Source of the DNA: Clavulina sp. PMI_390
Taxonomy: Eukaryota; Basidiomycota; Agaricomycetes; Cantharellales; Hydnaceae
Direction: 5' to 3'
DNA: 64,000 nucleotides
Assembly (NCBI GenBank): GCA_015039315.1
Contig: WIDE01000003.1
Span: forward strand, 558,001-622,000
A program made the position numbers and the translations under genes. This document shows positions 23,254 through 34,865 of this stretch, in pieces (position 1 is the first letter of the stretch; the number at the start of each line of letters is the position of its first letter). The notes beneath the pieces were generated by a model, which made no database searches, was not told where the DNA came from, and saw only the letters and a list, made by a program, of their open reading frames with translations.

Positions 23254-24640
23254 TTAACCCATCAGCTGAGAGATGTCGTCTGGAGGGTACTTTGTTTGAG
23301 CGAAGGTGAGCAGCCTGCCGATTGACATGTTAGAGTATGCTGAAATTACATTGAAAAGTTGATGCGTACCGTTTTAGGCTCTGGATGTACTTCCGGCTGA
23401 CTTCGTCATTCAAGACGTGGGCGACCTGGTCTGTGGAAATCTTTTCCCGCGCTGAACGTTCGTGGATACTAGAAAAGTTTACGGGTGGTCAAAAGAAGTC
23501 CCGATCGTGCTGCAGGCCAGCGATTTAAGTACTTACCCAACCATAGTCACACCAATGGGCCAAGGAGCATTACCAATGCTTAAACGGAGGTACGAGTCGT
23601 TTGCCCTCTGATACTGCCGCTTTTGCATATGGTAGACGATTTCGGCAAGACGACCAAGGACGTCAGGCTCCAGGTTCTGGACGAGAAAAGGGTCAATAGA
23701 CGGTACATCGTCTGATGCGACAAGAGAAACTGACTCGTTGTCGTAGGAGCTTGAATAGTGGCTTGAGGTATTCCCCAGACTGGACTTGCGTAGCAGCAGC
23801 TCGCTTCCCCTGCTGAGAATGTTTTATGTGATCTGATATTGAGGGATAAGTCTGGGTCGAATGATCGACGAAGCCGAGTTACCAACGTACCTGGCCGCTC
23901 AGCCATAGACTGTTCCCACTCTTTCAGCTTACGCTTAATAGCGTAGTATATCAGAGGATATAGCTTATCAGGGTCGGTTTTGATGAGCTCCAAATCAATC
24001 AACTGCTCCTCATCTCCTCGTTCAGCTACAGCGTCCGACTTGACTTGTTCATCGGCACCAGGTGTGCCTTCCTTTTTCTCTTGGCCTTGACCAAGTAGTC
24101 GCTTCACAGCATCCTCGACGTTCAAGCCTTGTTCCATGTGTTCCATGACACGGCGGAAGTCGTTCAGGCCGGAACCTTGCTTGTTCCCGCCTCGCTCTTC
24201 AAGCAGCTCGAGGGCACGTAAACGCAGGCGACGGTCACGGTCAGACTCGTCGAACAGGCGAATAGGCTGGCCTTTTGCTCTCAGACGACGAATTGCCTCT
24301 TCATTGGAGATGTTGAAGCCGTCAGGTTTACTAGACGTTGGCGCTGGTGAAGAGGCTGCTTCGGGAGTATCAGCACCAACAGCATCGTTTGTTGCTTGGG
24401 CTTCAGAAGGAGCAATAGGAGGAGTCTACTTCATGGAGTCGTGGTGAGCTTAAATGTAGTATCTAAACAGTGGAGAGACGCTACCTGTGTTCCGGTTGGT
24501 GCTGGGGAAGCTGTTCTTTCTTTCTCAACTTCCTTCAGTTTCTCCAGCTCACCTCGGCGCATGTACTTGTTTGGCCGAGTCGTTGCATCGACTTCCTGAG
24601 CCTTCCTCTTTGCGGCGAGCTTTGCTTTTAAGGCATCCAT
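23254..24640 (-). CDS. PRP18: pre-mRNA splicing factor 18
   Basis: The start is at ATG 24640 (MDALKAKLAAKRK) and the stop at 23254, with several short introns. The N-terminal part carries the PRP4-like motif EEAIRRLRAKGQPIRLF followed by ESDRDRRLRLRALEL. The PRP18 domain follows, with YYAIKRKLKEWEQ, then PLFKLLRQR, NDSYLRLSIGNAPWPIGVT and the C-terminal helix region RKYIQSLKRLLTF. PRP18 acts in the second catalytic step of splicing, working with Slu7 to position the 3' splice site. Its 3' end faces that of COX10 across 166 bp, and its start lies 82 bp from the divergent Alba-domain gene. Confidence 0.92.
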
Positions 24641-24722
24641 TGACGAAGAGCGAACGAGAGCAAGGAGGGAGGTGGAACCAGGATGCGTGTGACGCGGTGG
24701 CCAGGTCACACACGTCACGACC
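24641..24722. promoter_or_regulatory. 82-bp bidirectional promoter, PRP18/Alba-domain gene
   Basis: Short divergent intergenic space between two predicted start codons. No TATA box is evident. Confidence 0.45.
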
Positions 24723-25821
24723 ATGACTGCTCCCTTACCCAACGCCCCATCTGAGCCAGGAATCTCAACCAACGACGCGTCACCATACTTCGTTCAAATA
24801 AAATCCCGCCAGAAAATCCGAACCCTTGTGAAATTTGCTCTGGAATTTATCGAAGTCTGCACATTTCATCGCGTCTACAGTTAGGAAAGTCTGACTGAAA
24901 TCTTCGCCACTAGAGCAATCCCAAAAGACCTCTCGTCCTCCAAACTATCCCGCCAAATGAACAGGAAGATTCCTTAAAGGCCTCTTTTGAGAAGAATGAT
25001 GCTGCAACGGTACCCACAACTTCCCAAGCCTCAGCATCGACATCTGCGCCTGCCAAAAACTCGACTTCCAAACAGACTGACAAATCATCCAAACGCGAAA
25101 AGCTCAATGGTGTAACTCTCACTATACCAAAGCTCATATCTGTGGTGGAGATTATCAAGCGAGAATTTCTGATTCAGGAGACTATCGCGGCACACAAAGC
25201 GCGTCTAGATCTGGTGGGTGATTATTGTGCGTGTATCATGTCCTCGGATTCTTCACTTATCACTGTGAAATCAGCGCTCTTCACGTCGACTTTATCAATA
25301 CAATCATCTGGGAGTGCTAGAGAACAATGATGCACCAGGCAGCTCCTCCTCTCCTTCCCTTGAAGAGCTGCTGAGTGGTAAACATCAGTGAGTATCTCGC
25401 AGCCTTTGTCCGCGATGCTCCTAATCATTGATTGCGCTTGCTAGTCTCAAAATCCATAGAACTCCTTATATGAGAATATACTTATGCCAGTCAGAACTCC
25501 TACCTGAAATTGTTGGTGATGCAACGTAAGCCGCATATCCTCGCTCACTGAGACCCCTTTCGTTCACCGTTTCTGACACCCTATTTCTAATGGACTAGGT
25601 ATCAGCCGCCCCTGGAACCTCCGAAAAGGTCGAGGGCAGCGCAATCTCGGGACAGGAAGAAGCGACGCAAGCTTGCAGCAAAGGAGGCGTCAAAAGGGAA
25701 TGCAGTCCTTGCCGAAGATAGTGCAGATAAAGATGAGGGGATGCTCGACGAATCTGAGGACGCAGGAGATTCTCGAGAGTTCCCGATAGATCTCGATGAC
25801 GACGAGATGGATGATGGTTGA
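24723..25821 (+). CDS. Alba-domain RNA-binding protein (RNase P/MRP-type subunit)
   Basis: The start is at ATG 24723. Exon 1 (to 24854) encodes YFVQIKSRQKIRTLVKFALEFIE. The next exon opens with NPKRPLVLQTIPP, runs through a Ser/Thr/Lys-rich loop and then IPKLISVVEIIKREF. A later exon has LYQYNHLGVLE, and the following one KIHRTPYMRIYL. This strand order is that of the Alba fold as found in the RNase P/MRP subunits Pop6/Pop7 and Rpp20/Rpp25 and related RNA-binding proteins; I cannot say which. The tail is basic and then very acidic (ends LDDDEMDDG). The first donor is GTCTGC, an unusual form, but the 59-base intron has a good CTGAC branch point and keeps the frame. The intron before LYQYN is the least certain splice. 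Confidence 0.75.
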
Positions 25822-26192
25822 GTCACGGCTAATCTCTAATGCTCAGATGTCATGAAGTTTTGGGTATAGTCACCTCGGATCTCCTATGACCAATAGCAGT
25901 TGCTCTTTCACTAATGGGAACTGACCTGGGAGCGTTTGGACCAGCCAGGATGGGAAGATGGACAAGGCGGTTCGAGTACCATCTCAGACACCAGATCGCC
26001 TCCTGGATGACTGATAAATTCCGCCCCGTAATTTGTGCTTATGTATAACAGTCGAAACCAGATCTGTGGATTTCAATGTTTTTGGAGCTTTCTATTCTGC
26101 AGATCTTTGTTGACGCCGAGGCATAAGCGCGCCAACCAAAGAGAATCGACCATCGAATCTGCTCGAATCTTGCCACTATTTTCTCGTCTGAA

Positions 26193-28392
26193 ATGGCGGG
26201 CCAACAGCAAGCTATATACGCGACCGATGAGGTAGAAACTATGTATACCGTGTGCAAAAACCAGACCACTAACCCGAAACGTTCAAACACAGTACGGAAG
26301 GCCATTCATTATCGTTCGCGATCAGGGGAAAAAGACTCGAGCCCATGGCGTCGAGGCAATCAAGGTCAGTTTATGAATTTATGTCTTCATGACTATCCTA
26401 ATGTCAATCGCATTCAAAAGTCCCACATTTTGGCAGCGCGAACAGTAGCAAACATTGCGCGAACTTCTCTGGGCCCAAGAGGTGAATTATAATGTGGGAC
26501 GTTGAGCGTTGTTATTCAGCTCACTTACTCTTTCTATCCAGGTCTGGACAAAATTCTGATATCTCCCGATGGTGAAATCACTGTCACCAACGATGGCGCG
26601 ACAATTCTCAGTCAGATGGAGGTTGAGCACCAAATCGCCAAACTCCTGGTACAGTTGTCTCGTTCTCAAGATGACGAAATCGGCGACGGCACTACAGGTG
26701 TTGTAGTTCTCGCCGGTGCGCTCCTCGAGCAAAGCGAGGCCCTACTGGATCGAGGGATTCACCCTATTCGGATCGCCGATGGTTTCGAGAAGGCATGCGC
26801 GGTCGCCGTCGAGCACCTGGATTCGATATCTGATCGCGTCGACTTCAGTCGAGACAGTACAGAAAACCTGTTGAAGTCTGCAATGACGAGCTTGGGTAGC
26901 AAAATGTGAGCAATTTCCTCCTTGTGGTTACCACATTCTAACGTGGATGTCCGTCTCTGCCGTTCATAGCGTCTCTAAAGCAAACAAGCAGTTTGCACAA
27001 ATAGCTGTCGATGCTGTTCTTTCAGTTGCAGACCTCGAGAGGAAAGATGTCGATTTCGAGCTGATCAAGGTCGACACCAAGGTCGGTGGCTCCCTGGAGG
27101 ACACCACCCTCGTTCAGGGCGTTGTTATCGACAAGGATATGTCACATCCTCAAATGCCCCGCTCCATCAAAGACGCAAAAATCGCCATCCTCACCTGCCC
27201 CTTCGAACCTCCCCGCCCGAAAACCAAGCATAAGCTTGACATTACCTCTGTATCCGAATACCAGAAACTCCAGGCGTACGAGAAGGAGAAGTTTGCATCG
27301 ATGATCAAGATGGTCAAGGATACAGGGGCAAATCTCGTTATATGCCAGTGGGGCTTTGACGACGAGGCAAACCACCTGCTCATGCAGAACGAACTGCCAG
27401 CAGTGCGGTGGGTCGGTGGACCTGAGATTGAAGTTCGTGAATCCTTCTTTTCATGCATGACCAGAGTCTCATATTATCTTAGCTCATTGCGATTGCGACG
27501 AACGGGCGAATCGTGCCTCGTTTTGAAGACTTGACGGCTGAGAAGCTCGGCCGTGCTGGGGTCGTCCGTGAAGTCTCCTTCGGTACTACACGAGACAAAA
27601 TGCTCGTCATTGAGGAATGTGCAAACACTCGTGCAGTCACGATCTTTGTTCGTGGGTCCAACAAGATGGTCAGCACAGTTTCACTGACGACTCGAAGATG
27701 TCGTTCCTTCTGACTTATCTGACAATTTGTTCCAGATTATCGACGAGGCCAAGCGTGCTCTACATGACGCTCTTTGTGTGGTTCGAAATCTAGTCGTTGA
27801 CAACCGTGTCGTTTATGGAGGAGGCGCTGCAGAAATCAGTTGCTCTGTTGCTGTTGCGAAAGCTGCCGACCAGGTGCGCCCCAGTCACTTAGTTTGAGAT
27901 CTCAATGTCATGTTCAAGTTATTGACTTGGCTGAATTTTACTCATCCGATGCGGTAGATCCCGACCATTGAACAATATGCTATGCGAGCATTTGCCTCCG
28001 CTCTCGACGCTATTCCTCTGGCACTCGCTGAGAACAGCGGCCTGTCACCAATCGAGACCCTCGCAGACGTCAAATCGCGGCAAATCACGGAAAATAACAC
28101 TAGGTTAGGTATTGATTGCGTTGGTTCGGGCGAAAATGATATGAGGAAGCAGTGGGTGTATGACCCTCTCATCTCCAAAAGGCAACAATTTTTGCTCGCT
28201 ACCCAGGTATGTAGAGCATTTCGGTAGATTTAAGTTAGCTGTTACATCTCACATATTTCCGCCTTCCTCTCCAGCTCGTACGTGCTGTGCTGAAGATTGG
28301 TGAGTTCAGTTGCGTTTGTGGTAACTCGATGCTGACTATAGCCCCACTTCCCCATAGACGATGTCATTGTTGCTGGTCAGTTTGACGAATAG
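26193..28392 (+). CDS. CCT5: T-complex protein 1 subunit epsilon (CCT5)
   Basis: The start is at ATG 26193 ([13 protein letters not shown]). A 61-base intron is followed by [39 protein letters not shown] and, after another intron, [20 protein letters not shown]. The ATP-site motif [15 protein letters not shown] is intact. Later exons hold [41 protein letters not shown] and the end [16 protein letters not shown]5 is one of eight subunits of the cytosolic chaperonin TRiC/CCT, which folds actin and tubulin. The length and all landmark motifs fit a complete subunit. The gene is interrupted by at least eight short introns. Confidence 0.95.
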
Positions 28393-28879
28393 ATTGATGT
28401 CCCCGTGATTGGGTTACCAGCTGTGCACAGACTGGCATAGTTGAGCTTCTGTACCCCACCGCATCCAACCCACTTATAAAAAAAAAAACTGTGCGGTATG
28501 CGTTTTGGATCTGAACAGTACCTGCTCCCTGAGTCTAAGTGAAGGCTCCCCCGACCTGATCATGAAGTTTATTGCTAGCTCGTCGCTCTTCATCCCGACT
28601 CATCGATCACCACCGACTTATTCTTCTGACTTATAAGTTTGCCCTGTATGTGTCAAGTGTCTCTGAACGCAGTTCGTTCCAGGTGCGGAGCGGACGATCA
28701 CTACATACTGAGTCACTCACCTGCCGATCTGCGATAAGTCAACCTATGACCTCGATGACGCTTTGCTCCACGCCAAGAGCTTTTATAGTCACGAACGAGC
28801 CCCTGCCATGGTATGACCCTCGTAGCTCCCATCACCCGCCTCACTTCACGTATCATCTTTCCGTCAGTAACAAGAAGCG
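28393..28879. other. intergenic region
   Basis: Contains an A run near 28478 and otherwise no recognisable gene or RNA. It presumably holds the CCT5 terminator and the promoter of the SnoaL-like gene. Confidence 0.4.
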
Positions 28880-29687
28880 ATGTCGACCACTAAAAATGCA
28901 TCGGGCCTCACTCCTGCGGAATCTAAGGCGCTTCAAACGCGCGAACCCAATGACTCTGAGACTGCTATTATTGACGCCCTCCATCAGTTGTACAGGTGCA
29001 AACCCAAATCCGTATGTTCATCGAGCTTGACTGCGTCTTTTGTTTCTCAAGAGATCACGCTTTATTCGCTCACCTAGTCCAGCTACCACATATACGATAA
29101 CAACGCTATCTTCCACGATCCCATTGGTATCGCTAAAGGCGTCGACTCTATTCAAGCACAATTTGATGGTTTGGCAAAAGTAGGCTTCTGTGTGGCAGTT
29201 CGTCGTACATACTGCTCTTATTCACGAACCACGTGCACTCCAGATGTTCCCTCGCGCTGATATCCCCAAGTTTCGTATCTTGAAGAATCCTAGCTTCCTT
29301 ACCGATTCCACCCTGCTCATTGACCAGGTGTGCATGACGTCACACTATCGCATGTAGAGGAACTGACTTTCGCATACGATTCGATCGTAGGATGTTGCCT
29401 ATTACCGCCAGGCCGACGCATCTGAGCCCACTAAAACTGTCAACTCTCTCCTCACCATCGAGCGCAGCAATACTGGTACGGGTATCTGTGTGACTCAGTC
29501 TCACAACACTCACGCTCCCGTTATAGGACTTATCACCAAGCATACGGAGGAGTGGAATCATGAGCACGAGTCCAGTGCCGCCGATGGGACCTTCATTGGG
29601 AAGATAAACGAGTGGCGCAAGGTGGCCACCGCTACCTTGACGGATAAGGTGGTGGGGAAGAGCTCGTCCGCCGATTCGCATGCTTAG
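28880..29687 (+). CDS. SnoaL-like / NTF2-fold protein
   Basis: Five short exons start at ATG 28880 (MSTTKNASGLTPAES). The central part, IYDNNAIFHDPIGIAKG followed by IQAQFDGLAKMFP, is the usual helix-strand pattern of NTF2-like cone folds of the SnoaL type. The end reads GTFIGKINEWRKVATATL. The last intron (GTACGG donor) joins ERSNT to GLITKHTEEWNHEH. Such small proteins are common in fungi and mostly uncharacterised; the family includes cyclases, isomerases and pure binding proteins. No catalytic assignment is justified. Confidence 0.7.
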
Positions 29688-30004
29688 CTGCCCAAATCCA
29701 TTTCCAGCTAATGGCTTACTAAATCTTTTCCAAATGTACATGTTTCATTCCATCCGAGGGCGGCGGCATACACGATGGAAGCTCTCAGCAGCAACTGCCA
29801 CAAGATAAATGCATTCATTTTATACTGTGATAGTGACAGCTCTGGCGCATCGTCTAAAAAAACTTGCTGTCGACCAAGAGATATGTTGATACCTCACTCT
29901 TGAATGCAGGTCCCCCTTTGAAGTCGTTGGGGTTAGAGAACTAGAAGGCTCGGAACCGAAAAATCCGAATCTCACATGACCGATCCCGTCAACTGGGATC
30001 CTCA

Positions 30005-31435
30005 ATGCCCACAGATGTATTGCGCGATCGCGTCTTGGCGCGTCTGCAGTCGAGGAAAGAAAGGAAGATCCTCAGAAAACTCACCGAGCCTTCCAACCTG
30101 ATCGATTTCAGCTCGAACGATTACCTTGGGTTGTCAAAGCACCCTGCATTGCGAGCCCGATTCCTCGAACGGGTGTCAAGTTCTCATGATCTCCTCGGTG
30201 CTGGAGGATCGCGCCTTCTCGATGGCAATACATCTGAGCATGTTGTGCTGGAACAACGCCTCGCTGCCTTCTTTGCCGCTCCCGCGGCGCTCTTGTTTGG
30301 CTCAGGGTACGACGCGAACGTTGGTTTTTTCTCCTGCGTGCCACAGAAAGGAGATGTGATCGTCTACGACGCGCTCATCCACGCGTCAGTGCACGATGGG
30401 ATGCGTGCTTCAAGGGTCCCGAAGACGGACTGTATCCCTTTCCAACACAACACTGTCGCTTCGTTACGCGGTATCATCACCGCGTCTTTGGAGAAGAAGC
30501 CATCTATTGCAGATGGTAAATCCGCTATGTGGATCGCAGTGGAGTCGCTTTACTCGATGGACGGTGATTTCGCTCCCTTAGCCGACATCGTCAACGCTGT
30601 CGAAGAGTTGCTCCCATTGGGGAACGGATATATCATTGTCGATGAGGCCCATTCGACCGGAATATATGGACCTAACGGAAAGGGCTTAATTTCCATGTTA
30701 GGACTGGAAAATCGGGTTTTCGCTAGGCTGCATACGTTTGGCAAAGCCCTAGCGAGCAATGGAGGTTTGTCTCCTCTGCTTTTGTGCTCTAAGTAGAAAA
30801 TATGCTAGTATCCTCGACACTCACGCGTATTCAACTGTGCTAGCTGTATTCTTGACCACTCCTTGGTTACGAGAATATCTCATAAATTATGCGAGACCGC
30901 TTATTTACACTACCGCCCTTGCCGGGTACAACGCGATTGCAGCCCAGAGCTCTTTCGATATCCTGGAGACTTCGTTAGGACAAGAGGTATGGATCGGATT
31001 TTAGGTAGAGCTGCTGCGTAAGCTAAAAACACTTTGCAGCTCTCAAGACATGTGCAGAGCTTATCATCCCACTTTCAGACACGCCTGCGGGGCTTTCTAC
31101 GAACACGCCCGAACTCCTCATTAATCCTACCCCCCTCGGCCCCCAGCATCTCCCCAACCCATACGATCATCTCGCCCATCGTTCCACTCCTCACCCCACA
31201 CCCTCGTGAACTCTCTCAATTCCTGAGAGAAGAGTGCGGTATCCTTGCGCGTCCCATTACCCACCCGACCGTACCTAAGGGAGAGGAGCGAGTACGTGTC
31301 TGTATTCACGCGAACAATACGAGGGAACAGGTTGATCGGTTGGTTGAAGGGGTGCAGGAGTGGATCCGTTCTCAAAATGGGGCTGCATCATCGCCCCTTA
31401 CCCCTATAGCCCTGGGGGCTCGAGCTAAGTTGTAG
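30005..31435 (+). CDS. bioF: class II PLP aminotransferase-fold enzyme, 8-amino-7-oxononanoate synthase-like
   Basis: Three exons (30005-30764, 30844-30986, 31040-31435) give 432 residues. Family landmarks: FSSNDYLGLSKHP at the N-terminus, GAGGSRLLDGN, the SGYDANVGFF segment, DALIHASVHDG, VESLYSMDGD, the PLP-contacting VDEAHSTG, and TFGKALASNG, which carries the lysine expected to bind PLP. The alpha-oxoamine synthase family includes KAPA synthase, which condenses pimeloyl-CoA (or ACP) with alanine in biotin synthesis, plus serine palmitoyltransferase and 5-aminolevulinate synthase. The size and motifs fit KAPA synthase best. The other biotin genes are not in this window, so a related reaction remains possible. 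Confidence 0.85.
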
Positions 31436-31603
31436 CCCATCTTATTACACGAATTAACCTTGTAATTTGTTGTTGCTGTGATCCTTTCGATCGCCGATGT
31501 ACCTCTATGCTAGAGGATGTGCCCTGTACCATGTTGGCTTGAACATGATCGAGGGAGTCAATATATTTTTCCTGCATCCTGAACACACCTTCCTCCCCTT
31601 CCG

Positions 31604-33631
31604 ATGAGCCTCATCAGCGCAGCGACATGGGTGCGGCGAGGTCAGAAACTATTTGAACTCATCGAGACCCTCGAAATCATCCTAAATTGAACGATAAATA
31701 CCTAGGTGTCTCTGCACAGAACCCAAAAAAATATGTGCTCGATGAAGCTGAGCTAGTACGCGTGAGCACACTCGCCCGGACAGAACTGGAAGACGCAAGA
31801 ACAGATCTGGAGCGGGTAAAAAAACTTGCTCAATCTATGGGCAAGGATATTGAGCCTGATGATGGCGATGACCAATGGGAAGAGTTGAGTGGCTCACTGT
31901 CCTCTTTTGCATTCCAGTGGCTGGCCAACTGACTAACATATATTTATAAAATATAGTGAATCCGGAGATGAGGGAGGTGATATCGAGGCTGATGGAGATA
32001 AGATGGATGAGGATCCCAAAGCATCCAACCCAAATGACCTTTCTCAGTACAAGCTCGATGAGTACGATGAAGATACTGGGAATATTGGTATGTCCCAAAA
32101 AGATTATGCAATATCTGGTTCCAGAATTGATTTTTCCATAAAGCTAGTGGGCCTTTCAGTAACATCAAAGGGCTAACATACTATCGCGATAATGAAGATG
32201 ACCCTTATATCACCTTGAAGGAGGTTCGTCTGCAACAGAGGTTCTGCTGGCTATTACCATCTGACAGCGTTTCATAGGACGAAGAGGAAGAGGAACGACA
32301 AGAGCTCGAAGTACTCCCCTCCGATAACCTCCTCGTGATCGCCAAAACCGAGGACGACATCTCGCACCTCGAAGTCTACGTCTATGACGAATCAGAAGAC
32401 AACCTATACGTCCACCACGATCTCATGCTCCCATCATTCCCTCTTTGTCTGGAGTGGCTCGACTATAAGCCTGCCAGCAGCTCAACCAGCGACGACGGCT
32501 CTTCATCCTCTCAACTTCCTGGAAACTACATCGCTGTTGGAACGTTTGATCCTGAAATTGAGATCTGGTCATTAGATACCGTGGATGGGCTCTACCCTGA
32601 TGGGATACTCGGGCGACCTGACAAGAGTCGGGAACACATTCCTGTCCCACTCGGCACGGGGAAGAAAAAGAGGAAAAAGGAAAAGCCTCGCAAAGCCAAT
32701 GCGGAGTACCATGTGGATGCCGTACTAGGCCTCTCGTGGAACAAATCGCATCGGAATCTGATAGCGAGTGCGAGTGCGGACAAGACGGTGAAGCTATGGG
32801 ATCTGTCAAAGGAGAACGCCCCAGCTATCCGAAGCTTTGACGTTCATAAGGACAAGGTCCAGGCAGTGCAGTGGAATCAGAGCGAACCAACGGTATTGCT
32901 CACAGGCAGCTACGATAGGACGGTCCGGATGTTTGATACGAGGGCACCAACAAGCGGAGTAGGTGCTGTTCTCGGCGCAGATGTCGAGGCCCTCCGATGG
33001 GATCCATTCGAACCTAATGCGTTCTACGTGAGTGTTCCCCATTTATGTCTCCTGATCGACTGAGCGTTTATTTGTGGCCTCTATTTTAGGTCTCCCTCGA
33101 GAACGGCCTCGTTTTGAACTTTGACGCTCGGACACTTCCCTCTGATCTCAACAGCCCCTCGCCTGCTCGCTTTACCCTCTCCGCTCATGACGGAGCCGTA
33201 TCTGGCCTTGACGTCAACCCTCATATTCGAGGGTGTCTAGCGACTGGTGGGACAGACAAAGTTGTCAAAGTCTGGAATATTGAGGAGCAAGGGGGCAACA
33301 GATCTGTGAGCATGGTGACTTCGCGCGATCTCGGAGTAGTAAGTCTTTGGCTCATGTTTTGAGCTGTGACAATGGTGGAGCTGACAATATGTAAATTCTC
33401 CAGGGGAAAGTCTTCACTGTCGGATGGTCCCCAGATGACCCACTTACCCTCGTTGCTGGTGGGTCGAAAGCCCAACTGCAGATCTGGGAGGTGGGGCAGA
33501 ATGCTGGTGTTCGCTCGACATTCAAGACCAAGCTCGCTCAGGCTGGAAGGGAACTTAGGGAAAAGAAATCAGAAGTCATTGGCGTCGTCGATGACGAGGA
33601 TGATGATGACGATGAAGGCGATGCTGAATAG
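31604..33631 (+). CDS. PWP1: WD40 ribosome biogenesis protein Pwp1
   Basis: ATG 31604 starts MSLISAATWVRRG, spliced to VSAQNPKKYVLDEAE, which matches the conserved Pwp1 N-terminus. An acidic stretch follows, then DNLLVIAKTEDDISHLEVYVYDE, the family core. WD repeats include LIASASADKTVKLWDL, VLLTGSYDRTVRMFDT, CLATGGTDKVVKVWNI and LVAGGSKAQLQIWEV. The C-terminus is a run of Asp/Glu. In yeast Pwp1 is a nucleolar factor needed for 25S rRNA processing of the large subunit. Its stop codon lies only 88 bp from that of the convergent eIF3j gene, so their 3' ends very probably overlap. Confidence 0.93.
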
Positions 33632-33719
33632 GATGGCTACTGAAGGAACAAGCGGGCGGAAAGCTTATATACAGATTATACTACAGGTAATGCTATTGCT
33701 ACATCTGCACCTCAAGCAT

Positions 33720-34706
33720 TTACATGAAGTCATCGCCTCCGAAATCATCCAGCGCCTCGTTGTAAGAGTTAGTATCCAGCCTAGAACCAAGAAGATTAGA
33801 GAGCATCGATGTGATTATACCAGATATACATTACCTTGTGCTAGCTTTGAGCCCACTGAGGCCAGGTTTGGCCGCGGTCTTGGGCTTCTTCTTCCCGCTC
33901 GCTTTATCTCGCTGCTCTTTTTGCTTCTCGTTTGCCAGGGTGGTGAGTGCGCTAGCTGCTTTGCGCACGTCCACATCACGCAGAGGGCCAGCAAGCGCTT
34001 TGACGTGCATCTCAACAAACATGGGATACAGGGGCTTGTCTTGGTGCCGAGTAATAAGTTCCATCAAGCGATCGGAGAGGAGCTGGAATTCTTCCTTGGT
34101 CTTTGGGTTCAGGTTGCTTATCCCTTCAATCTTCTCCGATCGGCCTGGAATTTCGTTCTGGATATGAGTTCTGGTATTAATGTTATGGGTCAAGACGGAC
34201 CTTTCAAACTAGTGCCCCCTAGGAGAGAGGCAGCATTCAGCATGTCTGAGTCAAGCTCGTGCTGTTTATCTCGTCGCTTCTGCTCAGCCTCCGACACTTC
34301 CTCATCGGAGTCTTCTTCTTCTTCAGCTGCAGCCAAGCGTGCGGCTTCCTTTGCAGCAATGGCAGCCTTTAAAGTCCCCTTCTTCCGTGGAGCAGAGACT
34401 CGTGCAACAGGAGCTGGCGCTTCCTCCTCATCTGATGAGGCCTCCCAGTCATCCTGCACATGACGGAGATTATGCGCACGATGCAGTCCTGTCAGCAATC
34501 GGGCCGCATGTCGTATGATAGAGAACTTACCGCGACATCCTCTTCCTCGTCTTCACCGGCAAACCTCTTAGCAGGCGCAGGGGCGGTTTTGGTAGGGGCT
34601 ACTTCCTCTTCAGATTCTTCGTCATCTACGATCCGATCAAGGGCGACGTTTCAGACGGAGATACGGGCGTGATTATGAAGGATAAATATATACCCCAAGA
34701 TCCCAT
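33720..34706 (-). CDS. HCR1: eukaryotic translation initiation factor 3 subunit j (Hcr1)
   Basis: The first coding exon is 13 bases (34694-34706, MGSW plus one base). Its GTATAT donor is joined to ATGACGAAGAA, so the protein begins MGSWDDDEESEEEVAP, a classic eIF3j acidic start with an early tryptophan. Next come DDWEASSDEEEAP, an Ala/Lys helix, EAEQKRRDKQHELDSDMLNAASLLG, SNLNPKTKEEFQLLSDRLMELI and YPMFVEMHVKALAGPLRD, ending ALDDFGGDDFM. eIF3j binds the 40S decoding centre, promotes recruitment of eIF3 and helps in ribosome recycling. The gene sits between PWP1 (tail to tail) and HTD2 (head to head, 159 bp). Confidence 0.93.
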
Positions 34707-34865
34707 TGTTGATGAGGGTGCTTTCAAAGTAAGAACTAGACGAGGGCAATAGGGTTGCGCAGTGCAAGAGCGAAAAAGTGGCAGTGACTGTTCGGATCCG
34801 AAATCGTGACGCACATCAAGGTGACCACTTGAACGTGCTCTACTGCTCCCTGCTTCCGGATTCGC
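34707..34865. promoter_or_regulatory. 159-bp bidirectional promoter, eIF3j/HTD2
   Basis: Divergent space between start codons 34706 (minus) and 34866 (plus). Confidence 0.45.
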
